Below are positions 12,215-21,305 of a stretch of 64,000 nucleotides of DNA, piece after piece (the first letter of the stretch is position 1; every line of letters begins with the position of its first letter). The position numbers and the translations under genes are program-made. The DNA comes from Pogostemon cablin. Lineage: Eukaryota; Streptophyta; Magnoliopsida; Lamiales; Lamiaceae. Below the pieces are notes generated by a model. The model was not told the DNA's origin. It worked only from the letters and a program-made list of their open reading frames with translations, and did no database searches. The stretch is from assembly GCA_023678885.1 (NCBI GenBank), contig CM042994.1, positions 18,943,073 through 19,007,072 on the forward strand. Reading direction: 5' to 3'.

Positions 12215-12307
12215 TTTTCCCCTCAAACAAAGTCCCGCAGCTAGACTTCAGTTTGAGGCGAGAACATCCCACCAACTGTGTCACATCTTCCCCTCAAACA
12301 AAGTCTT

Positions 12308-12516
12308 GTTGGGTTTATCGCCCCATCGGAGCCGGGCCCACTCAATCTAATAGCATGATATTGTCCGTTTTGGGCCGCCCACTGGCCCGCACGATTTTGC
12401 TCTCTAGGCTCACGCCCAAAAGGCCTCATGCTAGGGTGAGTCTTGTCCGTACTTATAAACCCATCGACATCCCCACTTCTAACTGATGTGGGACTTTGGT
12501 TTGATACCAACCAATA
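12308..12516 (-). repeat. TRIM LTR copy 3
   Basis: 209-bp copy. The internal segment before it (12215-12307) is cut short and lacks the primer site, which points to a deletion or a recombination junction. Confidence 0.75.
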
Positions 12517-12711
12517 TTTTCCCCTCAAACAAAGTCCCGCAGCTAGACCATCAGTTTGAGGCGAGAACATCCCACCAACTGCGTCGCATCTCCCCCTCAA
12601 ACAAAGTTCCGTGGCTAGACATCAGTTTGATACGCGCACCGGTCCGCCAACAATCGGGTCGTATTTCCCGCGCCGCTCTGGTTAAGTCTGGGGTCTGGCT
12701 CTGATACCACT

Positions 12712-12911
12712 TGTTGGATTTATCGGTCCAGCGGAGCCGGGCCCACTCAATCCACTAGCATGATATTGTTCGCTTAGGGCCGCCCACTGGCCCGCACGGT
12801 TTTGCTTTCTAGCTCACACCCAAAAGGCCTCATGCTAGGGAGAGTCTTGTCCGCACTTATAAACCCCATCGCCATCCTCATTTCCAACCGATGTGGGACT
12901 TTTGTAATTAA
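12712..12911 (-). repeat. TRIM LTR copy 4, truncated
   Basis: It follows a primer-site complement (CTCTGATACCACT) and carries the same blocks as the other LTRs. Similarity is lost just after GATGTGGGACTTTTG, so the last 20 or so bases are missing. Confidence 0.72.
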
Positions 12912-13135
12912 TGTGAGATCATTTTATTCTTTTATAATTAATTACCACTTTCGCTATAAAATATTATTATTTTTTATATAAAATATTATCACTTTTTATT
13001 TATACTTTAAATTATTTCACTGTCACTTTTAATAAATGATGTTATCAATTTTTATATGTTTCACTTAAAAAATTACATTTGACGATCTTGTATCAATCTT
13101 TTAACTAAGATAAAATTAGGATGTGCGAAAGCTAA
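12912..13135. other. AT-rich flank of the TRIM array
   Basis: A palindrome-prone AT-rich segment with GTGAGATCATT at one end and GACGATCTTG at the other. It resembles the left flank of the array (GTGAGATCGTC at about 11510), so the TRIM may have landed inside a foldback element. No gene. Confidence 0.4.
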
Positions 13136-15001
13136 TCTAACATATACTAATTGGGAGTTTAGTATGATGAGTTGTCCACTCTCATGAAGTATAGCCTATG
13201 TGTCAAGCATATAGTTTAAGATGAATCTAATGTGGCAATTTAGTATGATGAGTTGTCCACTTCTCATCGAGTTTAGCTTATGTGTCAAGTATATAGGTTA
13301 AGATAAATCCAATGTGTCAATTTAAAAATAGTAATATAATTATGTGTCATCTTAATTTTAATTATAAAAGAAAAGCATATTATAAGCTCTTATTTAATTA
13401 ATACTTATTACCTTGGAGTTACTGGAATTATTGGAGTTTTAATTTTAATTAGCATATTATAAGCACCTATTTTAATTTTAGTAAATTAAAATTGGATATT
13501 AGAACACATCAGTATTATAAGCACCTAATTTAATTTTAATATTTTTTTAGAAATCTTAGAATATTTGGAATACATCAATATTATTTATTTTTATTTTTAG
13601 TAAATTAATCCTCAATGATTTCTATTAACATAATGGTGACAATGACTCTGCTGAGTTCTAATTTTTCTTTTATTATATAAGTTAATCCTATATAATTTCA
13701 TTAACAAAAGGCATCCTTATTATCATTATTTTTTAATAAGTTAATCATATTCTTAATATTTATTTATGCTGATTGTTGCTACTTTCCATTATTAATAGTT
13801 ATTTTTTTTAGAATAGGTACATTAAAGGGGTTCAATTATGCTATATATATGTGTGTGGATGGTTTTCTATTTCCACATTATTTTTCATTCTCAAACACAA
13901 TTTGATATTATTTCTCATATTTGAACTATCTCTTTTATTTGGCTATATTTTCTCATTTACGAATTATTTTTTTCTTTTTAATTCTTAAAAATGGAGTCAA
14001 GATTTTCACCTTTGTCAGCTGTAAATTCCAGGAAAGAAACTTTGAATTGGGAGCATTTATTTAATTTTAAATGTCATGATGTTTGCATAATTGGTTAATG
14101 CTAACTAATTAATAGCTATATGAATTATAGAGATACATTTATGTTACACAAAAATGACGTTTGCCTCAAAAACATGCATTAATTAAAATTCATTTTTAAT
14201 ATTTCACAAAAATTTTGGACATATTTATAGTAACATGATTAATTCAAAAATGGTAAGTAATAATCCGAACCAATTAACATGATGTTTGCATAATCAGTTA
14301 ATGCTAATTAATATCTATAGGAATTAATTTAAAAGGTATCCCCTATAATAAACACTTTTTTCTCATTACACATATCAATTACTTTAAAGTTTACATTCAG
14401 AATCTCTGATGCAGTCCATAAATCTCGAAGATTGCATTTGGAATCTCTGATGCAGTCCATGCTTCCCGAAGATAGATAGTATCAAATCACCAACCAAATT
14501 AGGATGGCAAGCAATAGCAGAGAGAAGTTTTTAAGAATAAATTTAGGTAAATATTTTATTTAATTATTAATAGATTAAATATTTTCAAATAAATTTTAAT
14601 TTTAAGATGTATCTTGAATCAACAAGAATAGCCCGTCGTCATCGAAAAGAGTGTTTGCAAATTAAACGCTCACGCATCAATTCAGGTTAGAGATTTTAGT
14701 TTAATTTATCCAGTTATGGAATTGAATGAAATATTATATGTCGATACAATGGAAATTCATTATGACGTTGTTAATAATTTGAATAGTACCTTTTAAAATT
14801 AGATTTTTAAATGCATATAATGTTTTATATAGGATTTAGTTACATGATAGTATGATAAAAATGATAGTATGTAAATGTAAATATAATAAAAATATAATAT
14901 TAATATTTAAATATCTAAATAAATTATTATAGAATGTTTTATATTTATTTAAAACTGTAATTTCTTTTCTTTCCTGTGCATTGACACGGGCATCACAGTA
15001 G
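13136..15001 (+). mobile_element. Probable non-autonomous Helitron
   Basis: The 5' end A/TCTAACATATACTAATTGGGAG resembles plant Helitron starts (A then TC, often TCTA...). The 3' end has GTGCATTGACACGGGCATCACAGTAG followed by T, which resembles the GTGC...GCAC-GGG hairpin and CTRR terminus of plant Helitrons, although the last bases are degenerate. No Rep/helicase gene is present. Inside is an 81-bp direct duplication and two copies of ATGATGTTTGCATAAT (around 14078 and 14280). Confidence 0.45.
13161..13321 (+). repeat. 81-bp direct repeat, two copies
   Basis: AGTATGATGAGTTGTCCACT starts at 13161 and again at 13242. Similarity continues to AATGTG(G/T)CAATTT in both. The copies differ at several positions. 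Confidence 0.75.
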
Positions 15002-15640
15002 TTTCATATAAACGTCGGTGTATATATAGAGAGAATATTAATCATGCTTCATCCAAAACATTGACCAAATTTAGACTAAATTGATAAAGTCCGTTGGCAA
15101 AATTTACAAAAATTGATTGGAAGTTCAAATTTCATTTTATTATGGCAACAACTTCTGTAAGTTCCCAAATATGAGGGTTTTTTAGAAAATGAGGGAGAAT
15201 GGAGAAGAAGAAAGTGGCTGACACTGTCCAACAATCTGGCGCGTGCATGACACGCGCGCTTGGAATTGGCTTGTTCCAAACCGTTAATTTTTTTTAAATT
15301 CACGTAATAATAATAAAAGAAATTGGAGAGAAAGTTAAGTTTGGATGGGCACTTTTAATTCAGCTTCTTTTTATTTATTTATTTTTTAACAAATTTAAAT
15401 AGACACACAATTCAATCTGACAATACAATCACAGTAAATATTAACGTTATTATACCCGTTAAATTTTAACCGTTGATACGTTTATTTTATTTTTAATTTT
15501 TTTATTTTAAATTCTCACTATAAATATATCTTCCATTTCATTTTTTCCTACATTATCTTCTATTCTCAATCTCAATCTTATATTTTATAATTCAACATAT
15601 ATCTTCTCATTCACACATAAAAAAAAAGGATAGAGATCCG
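15002..15640. other. AT-rich region with TATA-like promoter of the downstream ORF
   Basis: No gene is seen in most of it. CACTATAAATATAT at 15516-15529 is a good TATA box about 115 bp upstream of the ATG at 15641, followed by a pyrimidine-rich leader as in plant 5' UTRs. Confidence 0.45.
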
Positions 15641-16273
15641 TTGATGCATTTCGGGTTCAACTCTACAAACTCCGGAGAAAATTCAATGCCTTCAAATTTG
15701 AATTTTCGTCCATGTGCCAACCTCTACCCCCAAAATCCGAATTTTCAAACTAATCCTCCGACAAATTTTTCTAATAATTTTCCACCCCAAAAATTTTCAG
15801 CTAATTTTTCAAATTTTCCAGAAGGTAGTCTCCCTCAACTCAATTCTTTTAATTTGTATGGTGCACGATTTTTCATGTATCCAAATTCTTATATGTCTCG
15901 TTATTCTCAATACAAATTTTTTCTGCCAGTTGGTACAAATATATCGAAAGCAGACAGAGATATAGACTCAGCATCTCCGAACGTTCAGCGTTCGTCTTTC
16001 TCGTCTCAATTCTCTCCAACAGGACATGAGCGGGTAAATCTTGCTGCAGACTTTGAGGACACCGAAGATCCATCAAAGGCTCCTGCTACTAAAAGGAATC
16101 TTTATTCTTTTGATAATAATGTTCTTCTTGCGAGTTGTTGGCTTGATATCAGCACGGACCCCGTTATCGGAAATGATCAAAAGTCGGAGCAAATGTGGAT
16201 TCGAATCACCGAGGCATACAACGCTAACTGTTCAGGTGACGTGATATTTAGAACTCCCAATAAATTGAAGTGA
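15641..16273 (+). pseudogene. PIF/Harbinger ORF1-like (Myb/SANT, NAM-associated type) N-terminal fragment
   Basis: A 210-residue frame with an Asn/Pro/Phe-rich N-terminal half and then LLASCWLDISTDPVIGNDQK and MWIRITEAYN (about residues 160-193). The latter is the start of the Myb-like domain in the plant family often labelled glutathione S-transferase T3-like, which is related to the DNA-binding ORF1 of PIF/Harbinger transposons. Family members run to 300-400 residues with a C-terminal NAM-associated domain. Here the Myb domain is broken off and a stop follows soon after. The upstream TATA and leader look intact, so a truncated transcript is possible. A related broken copy lies at 50120-50975. 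Whether this is a host gene remnant or a transposon gene is undecided. Confidence 0.6.
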
Positions 16274-16581
16274 CATTACTATGCACGGCAGAAACAAGTG
16301 TAGTGATTTAATTCTTGCTACAATCAGAAAAAAACGTGGGAATATTAAGATGGAAAATAAAGTTGAGATGTCAATATCTTCTCCATCCTCTTTCTGCTCG
16401 ATGCTTTCGACATCAATGGCGTTCTAGCCCTATTTCAACCGCTCACTCATTATTTTAATCCAAATTAATAATTAATGATTTCGTAAATTTGAAACTTTAT
16501 TTTTAAATGGAATAATCAGATTACTTGGTATATTTGGTAAGAAAAGAAATGAAAGTGGCGGTGCATTTCACCCCTTCTTAG

Positions 16582-16710
16582 CTCCACCGCTGGTTTTCGC
16601 CTTGCATACCATCGGAAAGCTCGTAACAATTCTGGTCAAATCCAGTTTCCACCACTGGTTTCCGCCGTGCATATCATCGGAAAGCTCGTAACAATTCCGG
16701 TCAAACCCAA
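16582..16710 (+). repeat. 65-bp direct repeat, two copies
   Basis: TCCACCGCTGGTTTTCGCC...CATCGGAAAGCTCGTAACAA occurs at about 16582-16645 and again, slightly changed, at about 16648-16710. Confidence 0.8.
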
Positions 16711-17254
16711 TTTTGGTGACGCTTCTGGTTTCCCTACTTCAATCACCGTGGCGCCGCCGCAAGGTCACAAGCGGATGATTCAAAGGAATAAAAAAAGTGT
16801 GTCGCCGATGAAGTGTTCTTCAAGGGCCAGATTCTGCTACTGCACCACTCGATCAGCTCCGAGAAAGAATCGCTGATGTATTCAAGTCGATCTATTTCCA
16901 CCAATCGACCAGTCTCCAGTAGCGGCAGCTCCGCCGCCGGCACAGACTGTTGCCACACAACCAATCCATTCCCACCGGAGCCCATCGCAGCGGCTCAATT
17001 TCTCAACCTACAACCCGCGGTTAGCCTCCACGAATCATCGAAAATCCATCAGCAAGTCGTCAGTCTAGAACATCACTAGGTTGGGTCACGGTGCCGTTAG
17101 AAATAACGGTTTACAATCTCAAAATACGGAGCTCCGCAAAGGCGGGGCTAATTTCGGGAACCGTCACAACACCCACAGCAATGGCAGCTCCGTTAGCAGT
17201 AGTACATCGAAGAAGAAGGAGGGGAGGGGGTTACTGGGTCGGTGGGGCGTATTC

Positions 17255-17365
17255 ATACAGTTCCTTCTAGAAATCACTAAATCAAGAGGATTGCGATTTG
17301 AGAGTAAGTGGAATTGTGTGATACAGTTCCTTCTAGAAATCACTAAATCAAGAGGATTGCGATTT
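17255..17365 (+). repeat. 66-bp-period direct repeat next to the LINE target site
   Basis: A 45-bp block beginning ATACAGTTCCTTCTAGAAAT and ending GGATTGCGATTT is repeated without change at 17255 and 17321. The second copy ends four bases before the LINE target duplication. Confidence 0.88.
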
Positions 17366-17368
17366 CAA

Positions 17369-17385
17369 TAGAAGCCACGTCAGAT
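17369..17385 (+). repeat. Left 17-bp target-site duplication of the LINE derivative
   Basis: TAGAAGCCACGTCAGAT, repeated exactly at 20092-20108. Confidence 0.85.
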
Positions 17386-17476
17386 AATTGGAGAGTTATT
17401 GCACGTGCAAGAAATTTCTGGAACTTAGTTCCAAAATTTCGCTCCCTTCCTTCGTGGTGAAGATTCCTCTTTCTTC

Positions 17477-19885
17477 GTGGTGAAGATTGCCCTTTGGCCG
17501 TCGATGACGCCTGCTTTCAGCATCGGCGTCCATCGCCTTCTGCCGCTCGACACCGTCCGCCCCGCCTACGGCTCCGGCGCCTCCACCTCGTGGTCTCGCC
17601 AACGCCCGCTGCCGCCCACCGACGCCCACCCACCCTGTCGGCGCCTTTCGGCAAAGCTTCATGTAATCCTTCTTGGTTTATTCTCTTATGGGGAAACACC
17701 GAGAAGCAAGACACCCTCTAAGGTGTCGTCGGAGTTACGTGTCGGTGGAGAAGTGTTCAAATCGGTGAAGGAAAGAACTAGAGAGATTGAACGGAAGTCT
17801 GTGAAGGAGGCTGTTTTGGAAGGAAACCCTAGTTTGGATGGTACCACCACCTTGGAACGTTCCATTGCGGCTGACCGCATGGAGATGGATGCGGACATCT
17901 ACATCGGATCCATGACCATCGCTGTGGTTGACTCGCCGGCCACCGGCAGCCCCACCCGAGGTCTGGTCCTCTCGCCCGTAGAGAATTCACCGCCAGCGGT
18001 GCCCACCGACCGTAACCCTAAGCGCAAGCCATCGGCTGATAGGCGGCGCAGCTCCACCCCGACCTCTCGGCGCCGACTGACAGTGCCCCCCTCCCCTGCC
18101 TCGCCTCCTCGGGCACTGGACGGCGGCCCCCCGCTGACTTCTACCGCCCCGCGGCAGGCTCAGTTGGTCGAGGAAGCTCCTAACCTGGTCGCCGACATCA
18201 ACCCCTACACCGCCTCCCCTGCCAGGATGGCGGCTGACCCTAGTCAGCATAGCCCTCCTCCCTCCTCCCCTCGGCATGCAGCCCGACAGCCTCGGCAGCT
18301 TGGGGATGTTCCTCGGCAGGATCAGGCGTTGGTTGATGCTCCTCGGAAGGGCACCGACCTCCTTTGCGACTCACCTAGCCAGGCGCCGAGCGTCTCTCGC
18401 CAGCACAGCCCCTCGCCCTCCTCCCCTCGGCGAGCGGATGATGTGCGTGGGCAACCTCCTCGGAAGCCTCAGGCGTCCGCAGATGGGTCTCGGCAGGATG
18501 CTGCTTTCTTGCGCCGCGCTGCTCCTCAGCCTCGTGGCGTCTCCCGCTCGCGCTCCCCGATGGCCACTCCCAGCGCACCTGCTCCACAGGCTGCGCCGAC
18601 AAGTACCGATGGTGATGGGCGACGCCCGGGCGGGGCTGGACGCCCTGCGAGTGGGGCGGATGATACTCGGCAACCTGGCGGGCAATCTGCTCAGCGCGCG
18701 CGACATGCAGCCTCGGCCCCCGGAACCACTCCCAAAGCTCCAGTTGACTACTCCAAGTATGTCAACAAAAGTAATATTGATCCGGACAGAAAACTTGAGT
18801 ACGTCGCACCGTGTGATGGCGTAGCCTATCTCGACCCGAAAGATGATTCGGACACGTGGAAATTCTCATTGGTGGGATATTTTTCGGGCCGTTTCCCGGG
18901 TATGCAGGCCCTTCATGCCATCTGCCGAGCATGGGGCGTCAAGTATACCATCAGCATGCATCAGTCGGGATGGATTATATTTCGACTTTATTCGGAGGAA
19001 GATGTGTGCAAGGTGCTGGATAGTGGTCCTCACTCTATATGGGAGCGATATCTCATGCTGGAAAGACTCCCTCCTGCCTTTCAGTTTGATGACCGGGAAA
19101 TTTCCCATGTTCCGGTCTGGATCCGCCTACCTTCGTTCCCTTTGGAGTTGTGGTCGAAGAATCACATCAGCAAGGTGGCTTCACTGGTCGGTAGACCTAT
19201 TATGGTGGACGATATTTCTGTCAAGACATATAAAGTTTCATTTGTGCGTGTCCGAGTAGACATTGATGTCTCTCAAGAACTCCCAAAAGAGGTCACCTTC
19301 AATTATCGAGGGGCCAACTTCACTCAGACTATCTTGTATGAGCGCCTTCCGGCGTATTGTACTAGATGTAGCAAGTTTGGCCACTTGGTGACTGATTGTG
19401 GTGGATTGGGCAGTGGTGATAGGAAGGAGAAGGACGTGAATCAACCCCACGAAACTGCTCGTGCTGATGACACTGTTGATGAGGAGGGCTTTCAACATGT
19501 TGGGCCTAGAAACACTAGGCCTAGGAAGAGGAGAAATCGCAATGTGAAGAAACAGGCTGTTGATCCGGATCTTACCCAGGAGCAAGTTCAGAAGGTTATC
19601 ACAGGAAGATATCACATTCTGGATGATCTTGATCCGGATGATTGGAGGATCAACAGGCGCGAGGGGAAACAATCGGTTCGACCACACGCTATAAAGACGT
19701 GGGCTTCTGAAATGGAGGAGGATGATGATGAAGCGATCGGCCGTATGGGATGCTCCCCTCCTCCCCCTATCTTGGGCAGGGCAGCTGGCCCTGGACAAAG
19801 CTCAGGCATTTCCATTCAGGAACCACCAGACAGAGGGAATGGTCCGGGACAGGGCGGGGGTCCTCCCCCCACTGTTTGTCAATGA
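17477..19885 (+). CDS. LINE ORF1: DUF4283 / zinc-knuckle gag-like protein
   Basis: An 802-codon intact frame. Residues about 150-430 are Pro/Arg/Ser-rich and probably disordered, encoded by unusually GC-rich DNA. A DUF4283-type domain follows (about 435-620, with WKFSLVGYF, WIRLPSFPLELW and VGRPIMVDD), then a CCHC knuckle (CTRCSKFGHLVTDC, residues 628-641) and a basic/acidic tail. Plant L1-type LINE ORF1 proteins bind the element RNA. The first ATG is at 17477, but the one at 17879 (MEMDADIY) may be the real start, because the first 134 codons look like leader sequence. The stop codon overlaps the ORF2 start as ATGA, a coupled arrangement. An uninterrupted frame of this length suggests recent activity or selection. 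Confidence 0.85.
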   Translation: MVKIALWPSMTPAFSIGVHRLLPLDTVRPAYGSGASTSWSRQRPLPPTDAHPPCRRLSAKLHVILLGLFSYGETPRSKTPSKVSSELRVGGEVFKSVKERTREIERKSVKEAVLEGNPSLDGTTTLERSIAADRMEMDADIYIGSMTIAVVDSPATGSPTRGLVLSPVENSPPAVPTDRNPKRKPSADRRRSSTPTSRRRLTVPPSPASPPRALDGGPPLTSTAPRQAQLVEEAPNLVADINPYTASPARMAADPSQHSPPPSSPRHAARQPRQLGDVPRQDQALVDAPRKGTDLLCDSPSQAPSVSRQHSPSPSSPRRADDVRGQPPRKPQASADGSRQDAAFLRRAAPQPRGVSRSRSPMATPSAPAPQAAPTSTDGDGRRPGGAGRPASGADDTRQPGGQSAQRARHAASAPGTTPKAPVDYSKYVNKSNIDPDRKLEYVAPCDGVAYLDPKDDSDTWKFSLVGYFSGRFPGMQALHAICRAWGVKYTISMHQSGWIIFRLYSEEDVCKVLDSGPHSIWERYLMLERLPPAFQFDDREISHVPVWIRLPSFPLELWSKNHISKVASLVGRPIMVDDISVKTYKVSFVRVRVDIDVSQELPKEVTFNYRGANFTQTILYERLPAYCTRCSKFGHLVTDCGGLGSGDRKEKDVNQPHETARADDTVDEEGFQHVGPRNTRPRKRRNRNVKKQAVDPDLTQEQVQKVITGRYHILDDLDPDDWRINRREGKQSVRPHAIKTWASEMEEDDDEAIGRMGCSPPPPILGRAAGPGQSSGISIQEPPDRGNGPGQGGGPPPTVCQ

Positions 19886-19941
19886 GGTGCCTAGCCTGGA
19901 ACGTACGAGGGCTTGCAGCCCCTCGTGCGCAGCAGCATTAG
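19882..19941 (+). pseudogene. Truncated LINE ORF2 (endonuclease N-terminus only)
   Basis: ATG overlaps the ORF1 stop (ATGA) and starts a 19-residue peptide, MRCLAWNVRGLAAPRAQQH. This matches the opening of plant LINE endonucleases (C-x-x-WN-x-RGL), whose Asn is part of the active site. A TAG follows at 19939-19941, at the start of the 3' tail. The rest of the endonuclease and all of RT are deleted. Confidence 0.85.
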
Positions 19942-19943
19942 CT

Positions 19944-20055
19944 ATCTAGATAGGTGTGCTTTTCTTTGGTTGCTCCGCCTGTGGAGTATTTATTATTACA
20001 TCTAGATAGGTGTGCTTTTCTTTGGTTGCTCCGTTTGTGGAGTATTTACTATATG
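19944..20055 (+). repeat. 56-bp tandem repeat in the LINE 3' tail, two copies
   Basis: ATCTAGATAGGTGTGCTTTT starts at 19944 and 20000. The two 56-bp units differ at only a few bases. Confidence 0.88.
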
Positions 20056-20091
20056 TAATTGTACTGGTTTTTCCTTAATTAACATATCATT

Positions 20092-20108
20092 TAGAAGCCA
20101 CGTCAGAT
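20092..20108 (+). repeat. Right 17-bp target-site duplication of the LINE derivative
   Basis: Exact copy of 17369-17385. Confidence 0.85.
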
Positions 20109-21055
20109 GAAGCGTAATTTTTTTCTTTTTTTTCTTTTCACATGAGATTTTGGGCAGTCAAACTCAGCTAAAATCTGACCGGTGGTTCAAAGGCAAATGA
20201 CTCATTTACTTTTTTGCAAAAAATTAAAAATTTAGACTAATTTGAAATCAAAGTAAGGGAACTTTTATAGTAATTACCCCTTCGTAATTTTAGGGATTTA
20301 ATTAGGGTAAATTTTAATTAGTGTCAATAGACAAAAATACTCTATTTTCACCAATATATATATATCCACACTACAATCACGCAACACCATCGAAGCCATA
20401 ACCCATAATATCACTTACACACTCACCATTGCCACACGTATGTGTCAATACTTACCAACAAGAAGCATGTGTAGTTGACGGTAGGGGTACCGATATAATT
20501 CAACATCTGTCCCGATATTGGAACCGACATACTCTCCTATACACTCACACAAAGGACATGTTTGGTATTAAAGTCTAAAATTGTCATCTGGTTAAAACTA
20601 CTATAAAAGTTATTTGTTGTTAGTAAAGATATTTAAATATAATTTGTGTATTTTTCAATTCTCCATTTTAACTTTATGTCAAATCAATATATAAAAGTAA
20701 GGGGTAATATGTGTGAGATAATAGGATGTCACATGTGTAAGAGGCATATGAGATGTTTGTAATCCGGGTTTGCTAAACCCAAACTAGAACAAGGGATAGA
20801 TTAGATGGATAGTCCTAAATCTAGATTTTAAAACTATAAATAAAGGGTATATTAATTGCAATTTCACTATTGTGGTATAAAGTATATTTCACTTTTAGAA
20901 TTTAAGGTTTATGTTTTAAGGTATAATGATCTTTTAGGTATAATAAAATAAAATAAAAACAAATTAACGAGAAAAGAAAACAAAATATAACATTAATTGA
21001 GGGGAATTAATTAATTAGGGGATTGTGGACCACATGTTCTATGTAAAATATGTTA
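20109..21055. other. AT-rich intergenic DNA, no gene seen
   Basis: I find no convincing reading frame, RNA gene or element terminus. A short TA run lies near 20354. Confidence 0.55.
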
Positions 21056-21305
21056 CTCCCTCCGTCCTGCCCGAATGCTGATGGTTGCTTTTTGCACGGA
21101 GATTAAGAAATATAGTATTTTAATTGTAATGTGGTGGAAGATATAATGTTTTAAAGTATAATGAGTTGTTGTATTAATGTTGTGTGTAGGCTCTATAGAG
21201 ATATATTAATTATTTTATGTGTGTCTTATTTCTTATAAAAGGAAATGTAAACTTTATGAAGAGACATCAAAAATAAAAATGCATAAACGTCATGATGGGA
21301 TGGAG
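21056..21305. mobile_element. Stowaway MITE
   Basis: The left end CTCCCTCCGTCCTGCC and the right end ATGATGGGATGGAG are inverted. TA flanks lie at 21054-21055 and 21306-21307. It is 250 bp. Confidence 0.8.

Larger units (their letters stand above)
11524..12911 (-). mobile_element. TRIM-type mini LTR element in a tandem multi-LTR array
   Basis: Four copies of a roughly 210-bp LTR-like unit (TGTTGG at the left, AACCAACA-like at the right) alternate with three short internal segments of about 271, 92 and 195 bp. Two internal segments end, on the minus strand, in GTGGTATCAGAGCCAG directly before an LTR, the tRNA-Met primer site. CT-rich complements of a polypurine tract follow the LTRs. With no coding room, this is a terminal-repeat retrotransposon in miniature. 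The LTR-internal-LTR-internal-LTR layout suggests unequal recombination between copies. The fourth LTR is truncated. Confidence 0.8.
16274..17368. other. Region with direct repeats and short open frames, no recognised gene
   Basis: From about 16560 the sequence becomes less AT-rich, with several overlapping short frames on the plus strand. None resembles a known protein. Two local duplications (65-bp and 66-bp periods) are listed separately. It may be the edge of a gene fragment, but I cannot identify it. Confidence 0.45.
17386..20091 (+). mobile_element. ORF1-only LINE (L1-type) derivative, HAL1-like
   Basis: The 2.7-kb unit is bounded by a perfect 17-bp direct repeat, in the size range of L1 target duplications. 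It carries a complete gag-like ORF1 (DUF4283 plus zinc knuckle), the first 19 codons of an ORF2 endonuclease, and then a short 3' part with two 56-bp repeats. RT is absent, so any movement would need another LINE's ORF2. No long poly(A) tail is seen at the 3' end, which is unusual. This arrangement recalls mammalian HAL1 elements. Confidence 0.78.

Noticed and set aside
11494..12704. Overlapping frames of 68-119 residues on both strands
   Set aside because: They follow the TRIM LTR copies on both strands, repeat with them and resemble no protein.
11524..12911. Cassandra-type TRIM with a 5S rRNA promoter
   Set aside because: No 5S-like internal promoter text was found in the LTR copies.
17987..18706. 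Arg/Gly-rich minus-strand frames
   Set aside because: They are antisense shadows of the GC-rich part of LINE ORF1; the plus-strand domain match decides the strand.
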